From: DATARN01 sp963851105 | Lineage (GTDB): Bacteria; Actinomycetota; Acidimicrobiia; Acidimicrobiales; Palsa-688 | NCBI GenBank assembly: GCA_963851105.1 | Contig: CAWKNP010000004.1 | Span: forward strand, 407,654-471,653 | Direction of reading: 5' to 3' | Length of the DNA stretch: 64,000 nt | In this document: in pieces, positions 43,822-51,325 of the stretch | How positions within the stretch are numbered: position 1 is the first letter of the stretch | How the letters are laid out: the number at the start of each line of letters is the position of its first letter | The notes under the pieces: generated by a model | Database searches by the model: none | Told to the model about the DNA's origin: nothing | What the model saw: the letters and a program-made list of their open reading frames with translations, nothing else | Program-made: the position numbers and the translations under genes

Positions 43822-44007
43822 CTACCAGCTGGCCTTGGTCACGCCGGGCACTTCGCCGGCGTGGGCCAACTCGCGCAAGCAGATTCGGCACAGCCCGAAC
43901 TTGCGGAACACGGCGCGGGGCCGCCCGCACCGACGGCAGCGCGTATAGGCCCGAACCTTGTACTTGGGCTTGCGTTGCTGCTTGATGATGAGTGCCTTCT
44001 TGGCCAT
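43822..44007 (-). CDS. rpsZ: 30S ribosomal protein S14, type Z
   Basis: The 61-residue zinc form. CRRCGRPRAV and CRICLRELAH supply four Cys. It begins MAKKALIIKQQRKPKYKVRAY. It stands between rplE and rpsH as usual. The start follows the rplE stop by 3 bases. Confidence 0.97.
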   Translation of the reverse strand: MAKKALIIKQQRKPKYKVRAYTRCRRCGRPRAVFRKFGLCRICLRELAHAGEVPGVTKASW

Positions 44008-44010
44008 GCT

Positions 44011-44634
44011 TTACAGACCCTGCCCTTCGCGTCGGAATGGGAAGCCAAAAGCGTCGAGCAACGCCCGGCCTTCAGCGTTGGTGCGGCCGGTCGTGACGAT
44101 GGTGATGTCCATCCCACGGGGCTGGTCGACCTTGTCGTAATCGATCTCGGGAAAGATGAGTTGCTCGGTCACGCCGAAGGTGTAGTTGCCGCGACCGTCG
44201 AAACTGTCGGGGTTGAGCCCACGGAAGTCCCGGATGCGGGGGATGGCCAGGCTGATGAGCCGGTCGAAGAACTCCCACATCCGATCGCCCCGCAGCGTCA
44301 CCTTGGCGCCGATGGAGTTGCCTTCGCGCAGCTTGAAGCCGGCGATGGACTTCTTGGCCTTGGTCACCAGCGGCTTCTGGCCGGTGATGATGGTGAGATC
44401 CTTGATGGCCCCGTCGAGCAGCGACTGCTGCTGGGTGGCCCGGCCGACGCCCATGTTGACGACGATCTTTTCCAGCCTGGGGACCATCATGATGTTGGCC
44501 AGTCCCAGGCGCTGCTGGATCTGCGTGCGCAGTTCGGAGTCGTAGCGGAGCTTCAACCGGGGCCGGATCGGGGGGCCGGCGGGCGCCGTCTTGGGAGCTG
44601 CGGCGCGCGGCGCGTTCTTGGTGGGAGTGGCCAT
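44011..44634 (-). CDS. rplE: 50S ribosomal protein L5
   Basis: 207 residues from ATG 44634, which shares its A with the rplX TGA. RLEKIVVNMGVGRATQQ, TGQKPLVTKAKKSIAGFKLREG, GRGNYTFGVTEQLIFPEIDYD and GMDITIVTTGRT are diagnostic. The first 25 residues form an Ala/Pro-rich extension. It carries 5S rRNA and contacts P-site tRNA. Confidence 0.98.
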   Translation of the reverse strand: MATPTKNAPRAAAPKTAPAGPPIRPRLKLRYDSELRTQIQQRLGLANIMMVPRLEKIVVNMGVGRATQQQSLLDGAIKDLTIITGQKPLVTKAKKSIAGFKLREGNSIGAKVTLRGDRMWEFFDRLISLAIPRIRDFRGLNPDSFDGRGNYTFGVTEQLIFPEIDYDKVDQPRGMDITIVTTGRTNAEGRALLDAFGFPFRREGQGL

Positions 44635-44969
44635 CAGATGTCGGCCTCGCACTTCTTGCAGATCCGGATCTTCACGCCGTTGTCGTCGACGCGGTACCCG
44701 ACACGGGTGGGCCCGCAGTCGCCGCAGATGAGGGCGACCGCGGACGCCGACATCGGCATGTCCTTGTCGATGATCCCGCCCTGCATGGTGGCCCGGGTCG
44801 CCTTCTGGTGCTTCTTGGCCCGGTTGACCCCATCGACGATGACCCGACCCTCCTTGGGAATGACCTTGATGATCTCCCCGGTGGCGCCGCGGTCCTTGCC
44901 CCGCAGGACGCGGACCCGGTCACCCTTGTGCAACCGCATTTTTACCGGCGTTGATGATTTGACAGCCAT
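44634..44969 (-). CDS. rplX: 50S ribosomal protein L24
   Basis: 111 residues. The KOW motif is in KGDRVRVLRGKDRGATGEIIKV, followed by VIVDGVNRAKKHQK. The C-terminal CGDCGPTRVGYRVDD..ICKKCEADI has two CxxC pairs, a zinc-binding end seen in many actinobacterial L24. Confidence 0.98.
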   Translation of the reverse strand: MAVKSSTPVKMRLHKGDRVRVLRGKDRGATGEIIKVIPKEGRVIVDGVNRAKKHQKATRATMQGGIIDKDMPMSASAVALICGDCGPTRVGYRVDDNGVKIRICKKCEADI

Positions 44970-44972
44970 GGC

Positions 44973-45341
44973 CTAGAGCACCTCCGGTGCCAGCGAGATG
45001 ATCTTCATGAACTTCTTGTCCCGCAGTTCCCGGCCCACTGGTCCGAAGATCCGGGTGCCGCGGGGAAGTTGCTGATCGTTGATGAGGACTGCTGCGTTGT
45101 CGTCGAAGCGGATGTAACTGCCGTCGGGGCGCCGCTTTTCCTTCTTTGTCCGCACGACGACACACTTGACGACGTCGCCCTTTTTGACATTGGCCCCGGG
45201 GATGGCGTCTTTGACGGTGGCCACGAAGATGTCGCCGATCGACGCGTAGCGCCGGCGGGAACCGCCGAGCACCTTGATGCACAGCACTTCCTTGGCGCCG
45301 GAGTTGTCGGCGACGCGAAGCCGGCTTTCCTGTTGGATCAC
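44973..45341 (-). CDS. rplN: 50S ribosomal protein L14
   Basis: 122 residues, MIQQESRLRVADNSGAKEVLCIKVLGG start, GDIFVATVKDAIPG and GTRIFGPVGRELRDKKFMKIISLAPEVL end. It forms an inter-subunit bridge. It overlaps the rpsQ stop by 4 bases (ATGA). Confidence 0.98.
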   Translation of the reverse strand: MIQQESRLRVADNSGAKEVLCIKVLGGSRRRYASIGDIFVATVKDAIPGANVKKGDVVKCVVVRTKKEKRRPDGSYIRFDDNAAVLINDQQLPRGTRIFGPVGRELRDKKFMKIISLAPEVL

Positions 45342-45655
45342 TTGGCCCGCTCCAGAACCTCGATGACCCGCCAGCGCTTCAGCTTCGAGATCGGCCGCGT
45401 CTCCTGGAGCCGCACCCGGTCGCCGACACGTAGCTCGTTGGACGGATCGTCGGCGTAGAAGCGCTTGGTGCGCTGCACGGTCTTGGCGTAGCGGGGATGG
45501 CGAACCCGCTCGATGATGGCCACCACGACGGTGTTCTCCATCGAGGCGGACACGATCAAGCCCTCTTTGATCTTGCGGCGGTTGGGCCGGCCCTCGCGGT
45601 CAGCGCCGGTGTCAGCCTCGACCGTTGCCGCGGTCTGCGGTTCGGAATCGCTCAT
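45338..45655 (-). CDS. rpsQ: 30S ribosomal protein S17
   Basis: 105 residues. An acidic, non-conserved 25-residue N-terminal extension precedes RRKIKEGLIVSASMENTVVVAI; the end is GDRVRLQETRPISKLKRWRVIEVLE. The start overlaps the rpmC stop (ATGA). Confidence 0.97.
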   Translation of the reverse strand: MSDSEPQTAATVEADTGADREGRPNRRKIKEGLIVSASMENTVVVAIIERVRHPRYAKTVQRTKRFYADDPSNELRVGDRVRLQETRPISKLKRWRVIEVLERAK

Positions 45656-45864
45656 GCTTGCCTCTCCGCCTCTGCGATCTCGCGCTCGCGGAGGATTGTC
45701 ATGTACCGGGCCACGTCCTTGCGGACCTGGCCGATGCGGGCGTAGTTGTCGAGCTTGCCGGTGACGTGCTGGAAACGAAGGTTGAACAGCTCCGCCTTGG
45801 CCTCGGCCAGCGAGGTCTCGACCTCGTCGACTCCCATCTCACCCAGATCACGGATCTTGGGCAT
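45652..45864 (-). CDS. rpmC: 50S ribosomal protein L29
   Basis: 70 residues, two helices: LGEMGVDEVETSLAEAKAELFNLRFQ and GQVRKDVARYMTILRERE. It sits at the tunnel exit, the trigger-factor and SRP docking area. It shares one base with the rplP stop. Confidence 0.96.
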   Translation of the reverse strand: MPKIRDLGEMGVDEVETSLAEAKAELFNLRFQHVTGKLDNYARIGQVRKDVARYMTILREREIAEAERQA

Positions 45865-46292
45865 CAGACGTCCACCTCCTCTTGCTGCGCCCGGATGACG
45901 AACCGGGCCTTGATCGGCAGCTTCTGGATGGCGCGTTCCATCGCAGCGCGGCCGAGCGCCTCATTGACCCCGGCCAACTCGAACAGGATGCGGCCGGGCT
46001 TCACCACCGCGACCCAGTACTCCGGATTGCCTTTTCCCGACCCCATGCGGGTCTCGGCGGGCTTCTGCGTCACCGGCTTGTCGGGGAAGATCCGGATCCA
46101 GACCTTGCCACCGCGCTTGACGTGGCGGGTCATGGCGATACGAGCGGCCTCGATCTGACGGGCGCTGATCCACCCCGGCTCGAGGGCCTGGATGCCGTAG
46201 TCACCGAAATTGACCATCGTGCCGCCGGTCGCTTTGCCGCTCAACCGGCCGCGCTGCATCTTGCGGTGCTTCACCTTCTTCGGCATCAACAT
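45864..46292 (-). CDS. rplP: 50S ribosomal protein L16
   Basis: 142 residues: MLMPKKVKHRKMQRGR, then NFGDYGIQALEPGWISARQIEAAR, VWIRIFPDKPVTQKPAETRMGSGKG and ALGRAAMERAIQKLPIKARFV. It helps place A-site tRNA. The ATG at 46292 is favoured over the internal ATG two codons later by the family N-terminus. Confidence 0.98.
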   Translation of the reverse strand: MLMPKKVKHRKMQRGRLSGKATGGTMVNFGDYGIQALEPGWISARQIEAARIAMTRHVKRGGKVWIRIFPDKPVTQKPAETRMGSGKGNPEYWVAVVKPGRILFELAGVNEALGRAAMERAIQKLPIKARFVIRAQQEEVDV

Positions 46293-46314
46293 TGGTACTT
46301 ATCCGTCCTTCGGA

Positions 46315-47262
46315 CTATGCATCTTTTGGAAAGTGGGGAGTCTCGTGGTGCTCGCCCCGGGTGCGGCGCTCGATCTCTTCCTCTTCGGCGAGGAGCCTCT
46401 CGAGCTCGGGGTCGACGGTGACGATGGGCCGGGAGGCCTCGGCTGCTTCTTCGCCCGGGGTGTCGCCACCGGCGGCGTCGGCTGCGGGCAGGATCGGCGT
46501 GCCGGGCTCACCGAGATCGGGCCGGCGCCGTCCACCACCCGCCGAGATGACCCGGCGGGGCTTGGCCTGGCCGGAGGTCTCGCCGACGGCCATGGCCGCC
46601 TCGCGGTTGATCTTGTCCTCCACCGAGGTCTTGTAGGGGAGGATGTCGCCCTTGTAGATCCAGACCTTGACGCCGATGCGCCCGAAGGTCGTCCGGGCCT
46701 CGCGGAAGCCGTAGTCGATGTCGGCGCGCAGGGTGTGCAGCGGGACCCGGCCTTCGCGATAGAACTCCCGCCGCGACATTTCCGAGCCGCCGAGGCGGCC
46801 GGCGCACTGGACGCGGATGCCGTGGGCGCCCGCCTTCTGCACGGTCTGCACGGCCCGCTTCATGGCCCGCCGGAAACTGACCCGGCCCTGGAGCTGGTCG
46901 GCGATGCCCTGGGCGATCAGCGCGGCGTCGAGCTCGGGCTGCTTGATCTCCTGGATGTTGAGCTGCACCTTGGGGTTCTTGGTGATCTCGGCCAGCTTCG
47001 TGCGCAGGCGGTCGGCCTCGGCGCCCCGGCGACCGATGACGATGCCCGGGCGGGCGGTGTGGACGTCGATACGCAGCCGGTCCCGGGTGCGCTCGATCTC
47101 GACGCGGCTGACGGCGGCCCGCTCCAACTCCTTCATCAGGTAGTCGCGGATCTTCCAGTCCTCGATGAGATAGTCCTGGTATTCCCGGTCGTTGAACCAC
47201 CGCGACTTCCAGTCGGTGGTCACGCCAAGGCGGAACCCGTAGGGGTTGACCTTCTGACCCAT
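46315..47262 (-). CDS. rpsC: 30S ribosomal protein S3 with acidic C-terminal extension
   Basis: 315 residues, about 90 longer than typical. MGQKVNPYGFRLGVTTDWKSRWF start, KH domain IVIGRRGAEADRLRTKL, and QCAGRLGGSEMSRREFYREGRVPLHTLRADIDYG are canonical. After GKVWIYKGD-like text the tail runs through Gly/Arg-rich and then acidic sequence (PGEEAAEASRPIV, LERLLAEEEEIERRTRGEHHE). Such tails are common in actinobacterial S3, and their role is unknown. Confidence 0.97.
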   Translation of the reverse strand: MGQKVNPYGFRLGVTTDWKSRWFNDREYQDYLIEDWKIRDYLMKELERAAVSRVEIERTRDRLRIDVHTARPGIVIGRRGAEADRLRTKLAEITKNPKVQLNIQEIKQPELDAALIAQGIADQLQGRVSFRRAMKRAVQTVQKAGAHGIRVQCAGRLGGSEMSRREFYREGRVPLHTLRADIDYGFREARTTFGRIGVKVWIYKGDILPYKTSVEDKINREAAMAVGETSGQAKPRRVISAGGGRRRPDLGEPGTPILPAADAAGGDTPGEEAAEASRPIVTVDPELERLLAEEEEIERRTRGEHHETPHFPKDA

Positions 47263-47266
47263 CTAC

Positions 47267-48034
47267 CTATTCACCTTCTTCTTCCGGCGCAGTGGCCGGC
47301 GCGGTCTCGGGCGGCGCCTCGGCGCCCGCGCCCGACGCCTGCTTGGGGGTCGACACGGCTGCGGTCACCTCGGTGGTTGTGTCCTCATGGTCATGGTCAT
47401 GGCCGTCGTGGTCATGGCCGTCGTGGTCATGGCCGTCGTGGCCGTGACCGCTGTGGTCTGCCGCGGCCTCGCCCGCGTCGCCCGAAGGTGCGGCTTCGGT
47501 GGTCCGGCGGGTCGGGCGCACCCGGCTGCGGATGCCGCGACCCGGGCCCCCGCTGCCGCCACCAGGGGTGGAGGTGGCGGTGGCGTCTGCCTTGCGGGCG
47601 CCGGCAACGCGACGGGAACGGCGAGCGGCCTGCTCGGCTTCACGGCGAGCGTAGAGCCGGACCAAATCGGCGTCGGGCAGGCGGCTCACGATCACCGTGA
47701 TGTGGCAGGTGCGCTTGCGGATGCGGGTGGCCCGCCCTCGGGCCCGGGGGCGCCAGCGTTTGATCGTGGTGCCCTCGTCGGCGAAACAGGCCGACACGTA
47801 GAGCTCCTCGGCCTCGAGCTGATCGTTGTGGCCGGCGTTGGCGATGGCCGAGTCGAGCAGCTTCTCGACCAGGATGGCGGCGTCGCGCTCACAGAAATGG
47901 AGGATGTCCTTGGCCTGGGCAACCGGCTTGTTGCGGATCAGGTTGAGGACCTCGCGCACCTTGTAGGCCGAAACCCGGGTGTGGCGGAGCACGGCACGGG
48001 TGCCCTCACGTTCGTTCGTCTTGGGACCTGGCAT
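47267..48034 (-). CDS. rplV: 50S ribosomal protein L22 with histidine-rich C-terminal tail
   Basis: The L22 core is residues 1-125 (AVLRHTRVSAYKVREVLNLI, ADEGTTIKRWRPRARGRATRIRKRTCHITV), the normal length. It is followed by an extra 130 residues: a basic linker (REAEQAARRSRRVAGARK), then a histidine/aspartate block at residues 194-218 with ten His, built from GHDHD repeats, then an acidic Ala/Pro end. The His block could bind Zn, Ni or Cu. The ATG at 48034 shares its A with the rpsS stop; a longer frame reaching upstream overlaps rpsS. The core lines the nascent-peptide tunnel; the tail would protrude from the exit side. Confidence 0.96.
   Translation of the reverse strand: MPGPKTNEREGTRAVLRHTRVSAYKVREVLNLIRNKPVAQAKDILHFCERDAAILVEKLLDSAIANAGHNDQLEAEELYVSACFADEGTTIKRWRPRARGRATRIRKRTCHITVIVSRLPDADLVRLYARREAEQAARRSRRVAGARKADATATSTPGGGSGGPGRGIRSRVRPTRRTTEAAPSGDAGEAAADHSGHGHDGHDHDGHDHDGHDHDHEDTTTEVTAAVSTPKQASGAGAEAPPETAPATAPEEEGE
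47381..47458. repeat. 15-bp tandem repeats encoding (GHDHD)n in rplV
   Basis: Three near-identical 15-base units (GGTCATGGCCGTCGT on the plus strand) plus partial units at both ends. The unit is a multiple of three, so slippage would alter the number of His-rich pentapeptides without changing frame. Confidence 0.85.
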
Positions 48035-48312
48035 CAGCGGCGACCCTGGCGTTCTTGACCGGCGTGGAAGCGGAAGGTTCGCGTGGGGGAGAACTCGCCC
48101 AGCTTGTGACCGACCATGGATTCGGTGATGTAGACGGGCACGTGCTTGCGCCCATCGTGGACGGCGATGGTGTGGCCGACCATGTCGGGAATGATCGTGC
48201 TGCGCCGGGACCACGTCTTGATCACCCGCTTTTCGTTGCGGCTGTTCAAGTCGTCGACCTTCTTCAAGAGATGGTCGTCGACGAAAGGTCCCTTTTTGAG
48301 ACTACGGGGCAT
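48034..48312 (-). CDS. rpsS: 30S ribosomal protein S19
   Basis: 92 residues, MPRSLKKGPFVDDHLLKKVD start, TWSRRSTIIPDMVGHTIAVHDGRKHVPV and GHKLGEFSPTRTFRFHAGQ. It is at the head of the small subunit with S13. Confidence 0.98.
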   Translation of the reverse strand: MPRSLKKGPFVDDHLLKKVDDLNSRNEKRVIKTWSRRSTIIPDMVGHTIAVHDGRKHVPVYITESMVGHKLGEFSPTRTFRFHAGQERQGRR

Positions 48313-48318
48313 GCGGCT

Positions 48319-49155
48319 TTACCTCCGGGCGCCGCGGGTGCGCCGGCGGCGGACGATGAGTTTCTGCGACGGTTTGTTGGTGTTGCGGGTGCGGCCTTCG
48401 GGCTTGCCCCACGGTGAGGTCGGGTGACGGCCACCGGAGCTCTTGCCCTCGCCACCACCCAGGGGGTGGTCGACGGGGTTCATGGCAACGCCTCGCGTTT
48501 GCGGCCGGACGCCCTTCCAGCGATTACGACCGGCCTTGCCGATGCTGATCAGTTCCGCCTCGGCGTTACCGATCTGGCCGAGCGTGGCCCGGCAGTCGAT
48601 CGGGACCCGGCGCATTTCCGTGGACGGCAGGCGGAGGGTGGCGTAGTCACCCTCCTTGGCGACCAACTGGATGCTGGTGCCGGCGGCGCGGGCCATCTTG
48701 CCGCCACCGCCGGGCTTGAGCTCGACGTTGTGGATGACGGAGCCGACCGGGATGAAGCGCAGGGGAAGGGCGTTGCCGGGGCGGATGTCCGATCCCTGGC
48801 CGCTCTGCAGGACGTCCTTCACCGCGACCTTCTGAGGCGCCAGGATGTAGCGCTTCTCGCCGTCGTGGTAGTGCAACAGGGCAATGCGGGCGTTGCGGTT
48901 GGGGTCGTACTCGATCGCCGCCACCGTCGCCGGCACGCCGTCCTTGTCCCGCTTGAAGTCGATAACCCGGAAGTTGCGCTTGTGGCCGCCGCCTTGATGG
49001 CGGGCGGTCTTGCGGCCGTAGCTATTGCGGCCGCCGGTGCGGGGCTTGGGCACCACGAGCGAGCGCTCGGGGCGGTCCTTGGTTATCTCGGAGAAGTCGG
49101 AGACGGACTGGAATCGCCGTCCCGGGCTCGTCGGCTTACGTTTGCGCAGAGGCAT
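48319..49155 (-). CDS. rplB: 50S ribosomal protein L2
   Basis: 278 residues. GRNSYGRKTARHQGGGHKRNFRVIDF, NARIALLHYHDGEKRYILAP, and GVRPQTRGVAMNPVDHPLGGGEGKSSGGRHP, with the conserved His near the peptidyl-transferase centre. The end is KLIVRRRRTRGARR. S10 cluster order is kept. Confidence 0.98.
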   Translation of the reverse strand: MPLRKRKPTSPGRRFQSVSDFSEITKDRPERSLVVPKPRTGGRNSYGRKTARHQGGGHKRNFRVIDFKRDKDGVPATVAAIEYDPNRNARIALLHYHDGEKRYILAPQKVAVKDVLQSGQGSDIRPGNALPLRFIPVGSVIHNVELKPGGGGKMARAAGTSIQLVAKEGDYATLRLPSTEMRRVPIDCRATLGQIGNAEAELISIGKAGRNRWKGVRPQTRGVAMNPVDHPLGGGEGKSSGGRHPTSPWGKPEGRTRNTNKPSQKLIVRRRRTRGARR

Positions 49156-49168
49156 TAGAGCGACCTCA

Positions 49169-49459
49169 TCAACTCTCGAACAGGGGGATGCGCTGGCCTT
49201 CGGCCAGGGTCACGATCGCCCGCTTGGTGTCGGGCCGCTTCCCCATCTTGGGCTGCTTGCGGTGGCGCTTCTTCTTGCCCTTGCGGTTCAACGTGTTGAC
49301 CTTGACCACTGTCACGTTGAAGATGCGCTCGACCGCTTGGCGGATCTCGATCTTGTTGGCGTCGGGACGGACCACGAAGGTGTACACGCCCGATTCCAGC
49401 AGGGCATAGGACTTCTCCGACACGACCGGCTTCAGAATGACGTCGCGGGCTTCACTCAT
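49169..49459 (-). CDS. rplW: 50S ribosomal protein L23
   Basis: 96 residues. VILKPVVSEKSYALLESGVYTFVV, DANKIEIRQAVERIFNVTVVKVNTLNRKGK and AIVTLAEGQRI. Tunnel-exit docking site for trigger factor. It overlaps the rplD stop by 4 bases (ATGA). Confidence 0.97.
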   Translation of the reverse strand: MSEARDVILKPVVSEKSYALLESGVYTFVVRPDANKIEIRQAVERIFNVTVVKVNTLNRKGKKKRHRKQPKMGKRPDTKRAIVTLAEGQRIPLFES

Positions 49460-50400
49460 GCTTGCTCCTCGGGGACCGGAGCGTCGGCGGCGACAGGCTC
49501 GGTGGTTGCGGGCGCGGGCTCAGCCGGGGCGGCCGCGGCCGGCTCGGGCGTGGGGACCGGGGCCGGGGCCGCGGCCGCGGCAGGCTCGGCGTCGGCAGCG
49601 GCCGGCTCGGGGGCGGACCCGGCAGGCTCGGCGTCGGCAGCGGCCGGCTCGGGGGCGGACCCGGCAGGCTCGGCGTCGGCAGCGGCCGGCGCGGGAGCCG
49701 GGGCCTCCTCAGCCGGGGCCGGGGCGGCCTTGGCGGTGACGGCGACGGGCGTGGTGTCGGTTCCTTCTGCCTCGGCGGCGTCGGCGCCTTCGCCGGGCAG
49801 CGTCTGGGAGGTGAACACGATCCAGTCGTTGCACAGCACGTCGTACGCGTTCAACTCCCCGGTGAGGATCACCTGGATCAGCGGGAGGTTGCGAAACGCC
49901 TTGTACGCGGTCTCGTCAGCCTCGCGATCCAGGACCACGAGGATCCGACCGTCGAGCTCAAGGGTCGCCATCGCCTGGCGGGCGGCTGCGGTCTTGGGCT
50001 CGGTCCACGGCCATTCCGCGACCACCATGACTCGGTCCTCGGAGGCCCGGTCTGACAGTGCAGAGCGCAGCGCCAGCTGGATCATCTTGCGGGGTGTCCG
50101 CTGCTTGTAGGAGCGGGGCTTCGGGCCGAGGGCGACACCACCGCCGGTCCAGTGCGGGGCCCGGGTGGAACCCTGGCGGGCCCGGCCGGTGCCCTTCTGG
50201 CGGAACGGCTTCTTGCCACCGCCGGAGACCTCGGCTCGGGTCTTGGTGCTCTGGGTGCCGGATCGGGCCGCCGCCAGCTGCGCGGTCACGACCTGGTGCA
50301 TCACCGAGACGTTGGGCACAATCCCAAAGATGGCGTCGTCGAGGGCGATCGAGCCACTGACCGACCCGTCGACGGTCCGGATGTCAACGCGCCGCGCCAT
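49456..50400 (-). CDS. rplD: 50S ribosomal protein L4 with long acidic Ala/Pro/Glu tail
   Basis: The core (about residues 1-205) has RSGTQSTKTRAEVSGGGKKPFRQKGTGRARQGSTRAPHW, the loop that enters the tunnel, and LNAYDVLCNDWIVFT. The normal end is followed by about 110 residues rich in Ala, Pro, Glu and Asp, including perfect 14-residue repeats (AADAEPAGSAPEPA). In some bacteria L4 represses the S10 operon; the leader hairpin upstream of rplC would be the candidate target. The ATG at 50400 shares its last base with the rplC stop region. Confidence 0.97.
   Translation of the reverse strand: MARRVDIRTVDGSVSGSIALDDAIFGIVPNVSVMHQVVTAQLAAARSGTQSTKTRAEVSGGGKKPFRQKGTGRARQGSTRAPHWTGGGVALGPKPRSYKQRTPRKMIQLALRSALSDRASEDRVMVVAEWPWTEPKTAAARQAMATLELDGRILVVLDREADETAYKAFRNLPLIQVILTGELNAYDVLCNDWIVFTSQTLPGEGADAAEAEGTDTTPVAVTAKAAPAPAEEAPAPAPAAADAEPAGSAPEPAAADAEPAGSAPEPAAADAEPAAAAAPAPVPTPEPAAAAPAEPAPATTEPVAADAPVPEEQA
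49579..49692. repeat. 42-bp tandem repeat in the rplD tail
   Basis: Units at 49579-49620 and 49621-49662 are identical, and a third partial copy begins at 49663. Each encodes 14 residues. Perfect identity points to recent expansion. Confidence 0.9.
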
Positions 50401-51044
50401 CAGCGGGCCTTCCTCTTGACGCTGCCACGGATCAGAACGACCCCGCCGCGGGGGCCGGGCACGGCACCACGCACCAGGAGCAGCTCGCGCTCGGCATCGG
50501 CTTGGACGACCTCGAGGTTGAGCGTCGTGACCTTTTCATTCCCCATCTGGCCCGCCATGCGCGTCCCCCGGAACACCCGCGCCGGTGTCGCGCAGGCGCC
50601 GATCGAACCCGGCGCCCGATGGTGCTTGTGGTTGCCGTGGCTGGCGCCTTGGCCCTTGAAGTTGTGGCGCTTCATGACACCGGCGAAACCCTTGCCCTTG
50701 CTGACCGCGGTCACGTCGACCCGATCGCCAGGCGAGAAGATGTCGACCGCGATCTGTTGGCCGACGGCGTACTGGCTTGAGTCGTCGATGCGCAGTTCCA
50801 CCAGGTGACGTCCCGGGTCCACGTTGGCCTTGGCGAAGTGGCCGGCCTCGGGCTTGGACAAGGTCTTGGCCTGCCGAGCGCCGTAGGTGACCTGGACGGC
50901 GGAATAGCCGTCATTGTCCGGTGTCTTCAGCTGGACGACCCGCGCCGGGCTGACGCGGACAACGGTGACCGCGATGGCGCGGTTGTTGTCATCCCAGACC
51001 TGGGTCATGCCGACTTTTTCGCCGACGATCGCTGTGATTGGCAC
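50400..51044 (-). CDS. rplC: 50S ribosomal protein L3
   Basis: 214 residues from GTG 51044 (VPITAIVGEKVGMTQVWDDNNRAIAVTVV). KGKGFAGVMKRHNFKGQGASHGNHKHHRAPGSIGA and GTRMAGQMGNEKVTTLNLEVV are typical. An in-frame extension upstream is not conserved. It is the first gene of the S10 cluster here because rpsJ is separated from it by an inserted plus-strand gene. Confidence 0.97.
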   Translation of the reverse strand: MPITAIVGEKVGMTQVWDDNNRAIAVTVVRVSPARVVQLKTPDNDGYSAVQVTYGARQAKTLSKPEAGHFAKANVDPGRHLVELRIDDSSQYAVGQQIAVDIFSPGDRVDVTAVSKGKGFAGVMKRHNFKGQGASHGNHKHHRAPGSIGACATPARVFRGTRMAGQMGNEKVTTLNLEVVQADAERELLLVRGAVPGPRGGVVLIRGSVKRKAR

Positions 51045-51095
51045 GGTTGTTCTTTCTCGGTCGTGGCGGGGGCCATTGCCGGCCCCACACGCGGA

Positions 51096-51126
51096 CGCTC
51101 CGCTCGGGCAATACCCGAGCGGAGCG
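51096..51126 (-). promoter_or_regulatory. Perfect 13-bp hairpin in the rplC (S10 cluster) leader
   Basis: CGCTCCGCTCGGG and CCCGAGCGGAGCG are exact complements with a 5-base loop, 52 bases upstream of the rplC start. No T-run follows on either strand, so it looks more like a leader RNA structure than a terminator. Role (ribosomal-protein autoregulation or attenuation) is inferred. Confidence 0.5.
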
Positions 51127-51194
51127 GCTCGTTCAGTTGTGCTGCGGGGTCTCCGCTGGGCGGACACCCGCAGACGTCGATTGGTTGACAGGTG

Positions 51195-51200
51195 AGTATA
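51195..51200 (-). promoter_or_regulatory. Candidate -10 element for the S10 cluster
   Basis: TATACT on the minus strand, about 150 bases upstream of rplC, would place the hairpin above within the transcript leader. No good -35 is seen 17 bases upstream, so this is weak. Confidence 0.3.
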
Positions 51201-51325
51201 ACTCAGCGGGCGGCTCACCGGCCCGGGGGTGGCGGCGAGGGGCGCCGGGCGCGCCGCCACTGTCTCGCGCCCCCCGACAACGCTGCCTCGGGGCAGAGCG
51301 CCCCAACGCAGCAGACTGCGCACCC

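Noticed and set aside
47381..47720. The His-rich region as a separate metal-chaperone gene or its antisense (Val/Met-rich) ORF
   Set aside because: The His block is in frame and continuous with rplV, with no internal start plus Shine-Dalgarno; the antisense MVMVMAVVV text is simply the complement of the repeats.
51185..51206. TTGACA followed by TATAAC on the plus strand as a promoter for the M1 gene
   Set aside because: The two hexamers are only 6 bases apart, far from the required spacing of about 17.
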